Assembly (NCBI GenBank): GCA_037893225.1
Contig: JAZGUH010000185.1
Span: 1,116,001-1,180,000 of the forward strand
Source: Hippasteria phrygiana
Taxonomy: Eukaryota > Echinodermata > Asteroidea > Valvatida > Goniasteridae
Direction of reading: 5' to 3'
Length of the DNA stretch: 64,000 nt
Part shown: in pieces, positions 1-10,600 of the stretch
How positions within the stretch are numbered: the first letter of the stretch is position 1
Layout: each line of letters begins with the position of its first letter
Position numbers and translations under genes: made by a program
The notes under the pieces: model-generated
What the model was told of the DNA's origin: nothing
Databases searched by the model: none
Seen by the model: only the letters and a program-made list of their open reading frames with translations

Positions 1-1459
1 TCGTATCGGCCCCTTTAAAAAACACCGGAATATCGGGGAATTCGATATACCGAAGAATATCGCGATATTGCTTTTCGATCGCAGCGTTCAAGATTTATCT
101 AAGACTCCAGATTACCTTGTTCGAAATTCCAGTTATTTCCAATAAATTTGACGGTAGAATAGTACATACATGTACATGTAACGTATGATTTACAATGGAG
201 GAATACAAAAATACATTATGTACTAAAATGTGTTGTTTCTTAGTTCGTTTTCTAAACCCCGACAAAACTCCGCACCGTTCATTATATAGCGCACATGTGT
301 GCGTCGCGTGCACGCATTCCATCGTGGGTGTAGTCTTGGTCAAGTGCAAACAACCGCACTAAATGCTCTACCGTATTATTCCCAGTGTACAATGCATGGG
401 CACGTGCAACATGAAGCGAAATTCGCCTTGAGAAAAGGCTACCAAGACGTAGGGGGTTAGAGCAATTGCTTCAATAACTCCAACCCCTAAAGCGCATCTG
501 CGCGTGCGCGTTGCTTTGTTGCTAGCCTTGGCCAAGTGCAAGCAACCGCACTGAATGCCACCGTCTTATTCCCAGTGTACAGTGCTAGTGCACGCGCAAC
601 GCGAAGTGAAATTCGCCTTGACAAAAGACAAACACAAACACGTGCGGCGCATGCGTTGTACAATGTACATGTACAATGTCTGTCTATCTTGATCTTGTGT
701 GCGCGGGTACACAATTCACAAGAAGACATCACAATCATACGATGTTTTTTTGACAGCTCACGTGTGATATTGTAGGCGTCCATGGTATTAATTATTTGAC
801 GTTACTAATCAACAATGCCGAAATAGAAACAAACGTTAGTCTTTCTGAAGTGCCGCAAAAGAAGCCAACTGAAGGTAAATGTCGTAGTACTCCAACTTTA
901 CTCAACGAGTGAAGCCTTGTCAACCCGGTCCCCCGATCTTGCCGGCCCCGGCCCGATTCGCGATCTCGGTGGTCGGCCCCGATTAAAATTGATCCGCACC
1001 AGCCCCGATCTCATGATGCCGTGGTGATTTCCATCATGTATTTTTGTATTCATCCGTGATTTATATCATGTATTTTTTGTTATTCTTCTTCCGGTAAGGA
1101 AAAAGTGACGTCATCACGATAATATCGAATATCGCGATATATTTTTGCCGATATTTCGGTATCAAAATAAATGGATATCGAACAGCCTTACTGTTGAGCT
1201 CACCCTGACTGACACCATACAATAAAGAATTACAATAGTCAAGGCGAGAAATGATGAGGGAACGGACTACATGATTACAGGTGTCGAGATCAAGAGGCAG
1301 TGACACAACAAAACATTACACATCTGTCAGGCCCGACCCCACCCCTCCCCGCAAGAAAATTATGGATATTTGTTTGCCCTGCTTTGTTAACTCTTGGTTC
1401 GTCCGCTCCTTAAAGCATTCAGTCCATAGGAATCAAAACAAATGAAAGACTTAACTTAC
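1..1459 (-). other. Nephrin intron 6 (partial), repeat-rich
   Basis: No exon was found. It holds a roughly 100-bp duplicated segment (about 329-440 and 520-630, both with the word CAACCGCACT followed by a cattle-grid of matching words), a LINE reverse-transcriptase scrap (1190-1306), and two blocks rich in GATATC/TCGCGA words (1-85 and 1115-1190) that look like ends of one repeat. Confidence 0.6.
1190..1306 (-). mobile_element. LINE (non-LTR) reverse-transcriptase fragment
   Basis: The minus-strand reading contains NHVVRSLIISRLDYCNSLLY followed by G. The SRLDYCNSLLYG segment is a well-known signature of reverse transcriptases of CR1/L2/Jockey-type LINEs. Only about 39 residues remain before the match is lost, so this is a dead 3' RT fragment. 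Clade assignment would need a search. Confidence 0.75.
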
Positions 1460-1640
1460 AGTAGACAGTGAAATGCACTTGGGCGGTAAGAGGTTCTGGT
1501 AGCACCACGCTGCTGACTTGGCATTTGTACACAGCATTGTTGTCACTGTAGCCTACGGTTATAGGTAGGGTGTTGCGCGCACCTGCACCGTCGGTGATGT
1601 AGGAATGGTCCATCTGAACTCCATTCTTCCACCAATACAC
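1460..1640 (-). CDS. NPHS1: Nephrin coding exon 6: second half of Ig3
   Basis: It starts in phase 0 after ATAACAG and ends in phase 1 at GTAAGT. It encodes VYWWKNGVQMDHSYITDG (core Trp) and NNAVYKCQVSS (second Cys). This is the last nephrin exon visible; the following intron runs at least to position 1. Confidence 0.9.
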
Positions 1641-4600
1641 CTGTTATATCAATATCAATTGATTAATTGATGACACACTGATCGTATTTATTACAGATGA
1701 ATCATCTATGCTTCTCTTTGCATTTCCCCCTGAACAAAAATATATATATTATAATTATGAATTGCTAATTTCTAGCACTGCCAAATTTGTAACCTATTCT
1801 GCCCGGCTGTTAGCAAAGGGGTGTTAGTATGCCAATACAAGCTTATGCAACCAAGCGTAACGCACACAATTTTTTTTAAATTTTTTTTTTTTTACTATTT
1901 TTATTACTACCTTTTTATTACTACCAGGCTGTTCAATATGACGTTATTTCCCGATATTTCAAACAGCCTGGATATCAAACGGCCTGTACTTGTTATTAAT
2001 ACCTTTATATTACTACCTTTAAACCTTGACTACACATAGACACCTACATATGAATGCAAAAACAGATTAAAAAATTTACCAGCTTGGCTGGTTCCCTTAA
2101 CAACGGCATACATAAACACACGTACACCCACACAAGTGTGTAAACACCGGCAATCGCGGACCTCCCATTGTTCCTCTTTTGTTTATACGGAAGGCCTCCC
2201 ATATGTTTTGTACACGATTTTCAATCGTGGACCTTGACTCAATCGTGGACCTATTGTCCTCTTTGTTAAAGGTCCACGGTTTTAATAGCTATACAAACGC
2301 ACGCACACTGTGATCAAACTACTCTCGCTGAGTTTCCGTGTTCCTGAGATGACGTCACGCAGTTAGTGGCGCGGAAACAATAGAGAAAGGGGGGAACTTT
2401 ATTCCTGGAAAATTCAACACCAAAAATGGGCAGAAACACGGAAAACACATTGTAATCACATTTCTTATATTGTAAAAGAATTATACAACACAAAATTAAA
2501 TTGTTGGTACAATTTCATTGCAGCCAACCCCTTAAGTATATGGTTCTGATGGGGTAAAGCCAAATAGCAAAATGTAGTACCTCTGCGAGTGGGTTTCCGC
2601 CCCTCGATGAACAATCCAAAGAGACAATATCACCTTGCCGCACAGGAAGACCTTGCTGGTAACCAGTGATCAGCGGGGGACCAGGAGGAACTAAACAATT
2701 GAGAAAAACAATTAAGATATACCAATATTCTCACAAAATGAGTCTGCAGAATATTATACGAATCGCTCGATCGGTGAAGCTGTGCAGATGGCCATACATA
2801 TAGCCCATGGAACTTTTGGAATGTCCCATGAAATTTGCTTAGCTTTCGCATTCGCAGAATGAACTGGCCCTTTTACAGTGCTATTATTTTTGATGACATT
2901 TATCAACCAGTAACACGGTAATACCAAATACCAAGTTATATATTCAAATTTACCTAGTCAGTTTCCCTTGTTGATTGTTTGATGAATTATAAGTTAAAAA
3001 GTCGTATCCTCATTGCGTGATCCCCACAATGTCGCTTCCCAGGTTGTATCGTAAAATTGGGTGTGATCCCTGGCTACATACGGCATTCTGGGTTTATGAC
3101 TTCTGACTAGCGCCCACCCAAACAAAGATACTGACAATTTGGGAGACCGCCAACATAGGGCAAGATAGCTCAGTTGGTAGAGCGCCGATCTGGTATTCCG
3201 GAGCTCGCAGATGCGAATCCCGCTCCTGTCAGTTTCTTTGTTCACTTTGAATAAGTTATTTTGTAAACGGTTATATCAACTATTAAAACTGAACACAAGC
3301 CCACCCCTACTATACTCACATCGGACATTCACGACCACCGAGACGTAGTGGGGCTCAATGAGCGCCTGGTGCTCCACCAAGCATCGGTACTCCGCCCCGT
3401 TGTCCTCCCTCTCAGGGTTGATGGTCAGAGTGCTGACGAAGTTCTTCTTCTTGTTCAGGGGGTCGCCCGCATTCTGCACCGAGGTTGACGGCTGGATGTA
3501 GAGGACGGACTCGCCGTTCTTCAACCAGGACACGGTGGCCTCGGGCCGGCCATTGTTGGCGTGGCACGTCAGGGTGATGGTCGCCGGTGGATCCACTGTG
3601 ATCTGGGTGCCGTTTGGATAGTTGTCGATGGTGGGTGGATCAGGGGGCACTGTTTATGACGACAGAAAGCATCAAATTGAATTACTATACCTTATACATA
3701 TTCATGACTAGAGCTGAATTCTAACTGGTCAATTTACCATCACGTGCCAGTGGATATTTTTCCCAACTGTCCCGGGGACGTCGAGTGTGGGGCAAAAGCA
3801 TGTGCGCAGCAGACTAGTCTATTGCGTGTATGTGTATTAGAGGCGGGATAGGGAATTAGCACATTGGCGGGGTCACACTCGAAAGTTTGCATGGAGCGTA
3901 CACAGGCAAGCAGCACGTTGCAGGCAATGTTTTATGCCATGGGTTGGCTAATAAAATGATACTGGTCTCGACAAATATATACTTCCAATACCTAAGGGAG
4001 TTAATATCGACTATCCACCCTCAAACCATGTTATATATTCCAAAAATCTGGGGTCCAATCACTCTTAGGGATAGAAGGCATTAGGAATGTGTCTGGAATT
4101 GCAAAATCCTATACATGTCACTGTGTAACAGGGATACCAAAAATGTCCCACTTTTGGACCCCAAATTTATGGAATGACCCACATGTATACTGTCGTCTAA
4201 GAACTAAATTTAAGTAAAAAACTACCAAACCCATATGATCTCATACATGTATATATTGGTAGGAAAATTTGAGTATATCAGTTTAAGAGTACTTGTACAT
4301 GTAGGTTAGTGTTTTTTTTACTAAAAGAAAGCTTATGAACTGGGGGCAATTTCATAGAGCTGTTAAGCACAAAAATTTGCTTAGCATGAAAATGTCTTGC
4401 TTAGTAAAAACAGGTTACCAGCCAAAAGTCCATGTAATTTTTGATGCTGAGCAAACAACAGCTGAATGCCAGTCAAAAGCAATATTCCACACATGGAAAT
4501 CTGGTGGGTAATCCAGTTTTTATCAAGGAAGCATTTGCATGCTAAGCCAATTTTTGTGCCTAACAGCTTTATGAAATTGGCCCCTGGGCTTTTAAATCCA

Positions 4601-7600
4601 CACACTACAAATGTAGTGTAAGCAGGACTCTTGAGGAAATTATACCAAGCTTCCCCATATAAAGCTTGATGTACAAAGCAATATTTTCTGCTAATACTGA
4701 GCTCCAGAAGCTTTCTTTACCTTGGACTGTTAACGTAACAGCTTCGGAGCGGAGCGTGGGAACTTGGCACCGATAGGTGTCGTCATCCTCCAACTGGGCA
4801 TCGACGATGCGGAGATTGGCCTCTCGCACAGGGTCCCCTGTACGGAATGAACGGGAACCAACTTTGAAAATGGATACCAGTCGTACAAATTTATCTACCT
4901 TGATGTGACAGAATCTGCTCGTATTATTAAACTTGCCACAGCAATCACATTATAACAGATCTTCTGATGTGAGGAGATTCCAACTTAAGGCTGTGCCGTT
5001 TTCCCATGTTTTTGAGATTTCGTGTAAATAGGACCTAAGAATTGTGATAAATCTGGTTACCCTAAGTCTTATTGAGCTTATAAGTAAAGTTACCCAAAGT
5101 TTTATTGATATTTTGTTAATTTAAGGATCAATATGTTTATTTTCATGTTTAAACATGTCACCCTGATACCCACCAAAAATCTGCAGGTATCTGTAATAAT
5201 AATTGTGATGATGTGCGACACTTTAGAAAATAATGGAAATATTTTTCCACTGTTATAAAATGTTTATAAACATCGTATTCATTATTCGTTATTTAATCTG
5301 TAATTCTTTTGAATGCCAAATGATTAGGCCATTTATCATGCAAATCCAGGCTAAGCATAATGTCTACCCAGGATTTACATAGTAAATGGGCCCATTTGAT
5401 AAAATGACTCATCGGATGAGTTTAATTTTCATGAACATTTCATAATAAAGTACATGTAACATCAGTTGTAGACATCGGCCAACGTGGTTTAGATTTCTAC
5501 TGATATGTGCGACATTATGGAAGTAAACCATTCTTAATATATTTCTGGAACACAATCATTTTAATGTCATATTTAACACTAACCCCCTAGAAGGGTGCAT
5601 GCAAAATCTTAAAGGGTGGCTGCAATGCAATTTTTATTGTGTTTATCGATGAAATATAGTTTTTGAAACACAACTGTGTGTTGTTTGTATTTTTTTATTT
5701 CGCGTAAGCATTTGAAAACATTGTTTAATGCGGGAGGGGGTCAGCCCCGCCCATCAAGTGGTAACGCCGATGTGACGTCATCCCGGGAACCGAGCGTGCG
5801 TTGCATTGACATGCACGTGTGTTTTCGCTGTCGCGGAAAGCTTTCAGTGTTTTGCGAATGTTTTTCGTCGATAATACCGTGTCGTTGTGTTGCTGCTGGA
5901 TTCAGCAACACCACTAAGGATGGTGTCAGTCTTCACCTCTTTCCAGTAGAACTGAAATACCGTCGTATTTGGACTCGGAGAGTGTTATTTAGCCTAGCAA
6001 TTGTTGTTTTCAAGTCTTTCACGCGTTCCGCATCGGGAGTCCGATTCAGAGTCTTCAGTAGTTTCGCTGTTACTCTCACCTTCTGGCTCATACATGTACG
6101 GAAGAGCTCCAAGATCCTCCTCTTCCTCGCCCCAATAATGTTCCGAAGAAGTGTCTGAATCAACAAGCCTAAAATCGACACTTGATTGTCAGATTCAGAT
6201 CCAAAAGATTCTGTTTGAAGATTTTAACGCGACGAGAAATGTTTCCCTGGTCCCTTCATCCAAAGCTATTTAATCGCGCGTGGCTGGTTCCCTCAACAAC
6301 GGCATACATCCACACGTACACAAACGTACACTGATCAAACTGCTCTTGCTGAGTTTCTGTGTTCCCGAGATGACGTCACGCATTTAGGGGCGCGGAAACA
6401 ATAGAGAAAGGGGGGCACTTTATTCCGGGAAAATTAAACACCAAAAATGGGAAGAAACACAGAAAACACATTTTAATCACATTTCTTATATTGTAAAAGA
6501 GTTATACATCACAAAATTAAATTGTTTGTACAATTTCATTGCAGCTACCCTTTAATAAAATTGGAGGATTTGGGACTGTTAGGGTTAATAAAAGAGAAAT
6601 TCCTGAAGACCTGAAGCTGAAATTTGTATAGGAATATTCTGATTGCAAATAATGACGAGAAACTTTTAACAACAGCAATTGATGATGGTGTTGCTAAATT
6701 GTATGAGTAGTCATTGTGTATAGACTAATCCGGCAACCAAAATTAGAAGCATTTACTGCGGTGGCGAGGCGCTCGCGTGCATGTTAGACGCGCGCTTCGA
6801 CCAACAGGGTGTTTACAACTTGTCAAAATGCGCACGCGAATCAAATAAAAGAACGCGGGCAGCCTGCACTCGAGCGCGGCACCACTGTAAAAATGGCGTC
6901 GGCGAATTCCTGTATAGGTCCTTGACCTTGGCCTTGAGGGTTCAAGCCTTGGCTTTGGCCTGGGCCCTGAGGGTTAATTGAAGCCTTGGCCTGGAGGATC
7001 AAAGCCTTTGCTCCAGCACTGGAGCAAAGTTTCCCTAAAATTGAGTTATCATTTTAAGGGACAGGGAGGCTAGAACTACATTTGCCTTAATTGTTTTATC
7101 TTGCTAGACAGTTGTGCCCACATTATGGAAGGGGGGGGTCATTGTTAGCCCACTAGGACAGCTTGTCCTCCCTCCTCCCCTCCCACCTCAAATCTGCCGT
7201 GCCGGTGTGTGGCTTAAGCCTGAAAATCTTAAGCCTGAAAAGTTGAAGTTCAGTTGTACCCACCTACAATGGTGTATCGTGGATACCCAGGTATGTCGCT
7301 ATCCAGCCCCAACGGTGTGTTACTGCTGCCCTTGGTCCATAGGATTCCAGTGCTGGTGTCCAGGTTGTCTACCACACAGTTTATGACAGCTTCCCCTCCT
7401 TGTACGACCGTGGTATCGACTGGTTGCTCTGCAAAACTTGGCTGTCCAAGAACTGGAAATTAAATGGTCCATGTTCAAATGTGAGAAGTTTGCAGTAGGT
7501 GGAATATAAACTACATAGAATCAGAACAGAGATTCGTACATTTCTGTGAAGAATTGGAGGTACTGGTGAGGCAAATCTTTGGGAGTTCAAATTTGGGCCA

Positions 7601-10600
7601 GGCATTGAGTGGAAAAATTTTTGATTGCGCATGCACAAAATGCTTATTACAGTACTTTGTGAAAGCATCTTAGCACAGTACATCTGTGGTGACAGCTTCA
7701 CTTTGCTGCACTCTGCACACAAGTCAATGTGACAAAGTATGCAATCTGATTCGTCTGGCAGGGTTTCTAGCCCAAAAAAAAAAAAAAATGTATTCTGGAG
7801 GGTTAGGGTTTTAAGCCGTGTTCCCATTTTGACTTTTATAAACCATGATAGAACGTTTATTCGTCTTGAGGCTGTCAGAATGTCACACACGTTGCGGGCA
7901 CTGTGCACAATCACCTTTGACCTGAACAGGATAGGTGCGGTAACCTAGCGTAATTTTTCGCCTGCTAATTCGCTCAAATCTGCCATGTTTCAAAGCAGCG
8001 AACGGACGAAAAACGTAGTTGTTGTATGCACATACAGTCTGTCAGTTCGTTCCGCTGCAAAGCGCTAGCGCAACTGCATGTAATCACAGGTGGGTGTACT
8101 ATACACAAAGAGACAGTGACCATACCACCATTTTCACGCACATGCTAGCAATAATCGCTGTTTAGTTGACGTAATACAGGAAGTTGCATTGTTTACACAA
8201 TGGTTTACACAATTTTATCTCTACAGTGAGGGGCTGTTTCCATTGGACTTTTTATCGTCCCTGATGACTTTCCGCGGCCACGCGGATATCTTCCGCAAAC
8301 CCTCGTGGCACAGGAGAGAATAAACGAACAACTCTCCTCACATAAGGTTCAGTTAAGACTAACTACATGTAGTCCACTGTGTAAAAAGTTGGAAGTTGGC
8401 AGCTAAAAGTAGAAAAAAAACTCTCTTGTGTTGTACTTTTCAAGGTGGTCCCTAATACCAACCACTGGCATAATTTACAGCTCGCTTGACACACCCCTGC
8501 AGAGAGATGACCCAGCCCAGCTGAGTGATAAGTGCCTCACATTAAATGTCTGGCCTTGTCATCAGGCTGGGCCATACCACTGGCCAGTAGGGGTGGAAGA
8601 GATGAATCAGTGACAATGGTGGTACATTTTTAAAGATGGTTCAGGTGGTTTTCAAATGATGAGAGTTTGCAGCCAGTTGAACAATTCTAAGTTCAAACCT
8701 GGAACTTTGTTCTTAATTGGGCAAGGCTACTGCTGACTTGCAAATGGCCTCAGTTATTGAAACTGTCGGTGGGAAAATTTCAAGAGGCAGCAAAGCAAAA
8801 TACCAGGGGCAACAGAAAGTTCCACACCATGCCTGCAAAGTTTCAACTTAATTTTATATTAAAATCTGGAGTTGATTTTTCAAATCAACTTTTGACCTCT
8901 TAGTTTTCATGTACAGCTTTGAACTTGAATTTTCAAGTTATTCTTCAGTTTTAGAGTTAAGGTCTGAAATACTGTTTGATTTTCAAGTTTAGCAGCAGCT
9001 GGTATTAGTGTTTTTTTTCTTCATTTTTGGGTTGGCTATTCAAATTAATTGGCTCCCAATTTTCTGAGTTGCATGTACACAAACACATACATGTATGAAG
9101 CTTCTCTTTCTCATTTTTAGGGGGCAAGGCACATCAAGTGATGTTTTACATTGTATGTCTATGAAATAATGGAAAGTCCTGCTTTTCTACGAGTCTGGTA
9201 ACCACTGCAACTTGCTGGCAGTTGTAATGACATTTGATTTACATGTAAAACATACCAGACTACAAAATTTATTTTACACCAACAGGAACAAAAATCACTG
9301 ACATTACAGACACCATGGTAGTTCACTCCTTTTTTTTCAAACTCTACGGATAATAATTTTGTTTTTCCTGAAGAATACTTGTAACACTGCTGATATTCTT
9401 GCAATGGGAGTCTTTTGAGACGCTGGTGGCCGGCAGGAGACATATCGATTTTGCTAGTTCTGAGCATGCGCGCGTAGTTCTGAGCATGCGCACATAGTTC
9501 TGAGCATGTGCACTGCTGGTGAGAACAATGGTAAAAGGACGGGTACAGTGTATGTCTGCTGCCACCAGCATCTCAAAAGTTTCCCATTCTGTGGATTTTG
9601 ATGTCAGAGTTTCACACTACCAATGATTTGTTTAAATGTCCAGGTCACAAACCAAGGGGAAAGTTTGAAAATCTGCTCTAATTTTATGATTTTAATTTGA
9701 AGGAAGTGAATGCTGTCAACATTTTAATGCATACAGTGTACACATGCATACTATTAATATGTATGTATTAAACTGAACTACCATACATGTCACCATAATT
9801 GACTAAATGTAATTTAGTTTCTTATTCAGGATAAGTTTTTCTATCAATGTCTCATTTACATGTGAATGACTTAATTTGGTCCTGCTAAAAATTCGAAATT
9901 TTTCCGTTTGATATCTCAGTAAAAGGCTTGAAAATTCATTATTAAAATAAATGTTTTGAGAAAGAATTCAAAGAAGCCCCCATCTTTAATTTCACTCAAC
10001 TAGAACCTGTCTAGGAATTCTGTCACTTTTATCACACTCTTTTTTTTTTTTTTAAGTTTCTTGGAACATAATACCCCCTCTGATAACCATGGAATGTACA
10101 GGAGTGACCCTTCCCAATTAATCAACTGAAGGTATGTCAAACATGTCAGCATAACAAGACTGGACTGTAAACAAGAACAAATTGTTTCCCAAGAGGTTGT
10201 GGTTTTTTTAGAGAAAGATTTTAAAGATCTATATTTTTCTGTATAAAGTGACTACTGAACATGCCACCGGTGGATCTGTCCTTTTTGGCTGGGGGTCAAG
10301 CCTGACGCCAATTTCATAGAGCTGCTTAAGCAAAAAAATTGCTCTATTAAGCACACACAAAAATTGCTTAGCAAAATCAGGTTACCAGCCAAAACTTCAT
10401 GTGATTGTATGCTAAGCAAACAACAGCTAAATACCAATCACAAGCAGTATACATCACATGGAGTTTTGGCTGGTAACCTGATTTTATTAAGCAAGGTTTT
10501 TGTGCTTAAAGATAATTATTTGCCAGTTCTATGAAATTGGTCCCTAGATTTTAAGCAACAAAAAGGTCAACAAAAACAGAAGAGAAAAAACAACAAGCAA

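Noticed and set aside
7381..7914. 177-residue minus-strand open frame overlapping nephrin exon 2
   Set aside because: It runs in a different frame from the Ig1 exon and through a MITE; no recognisable domain.
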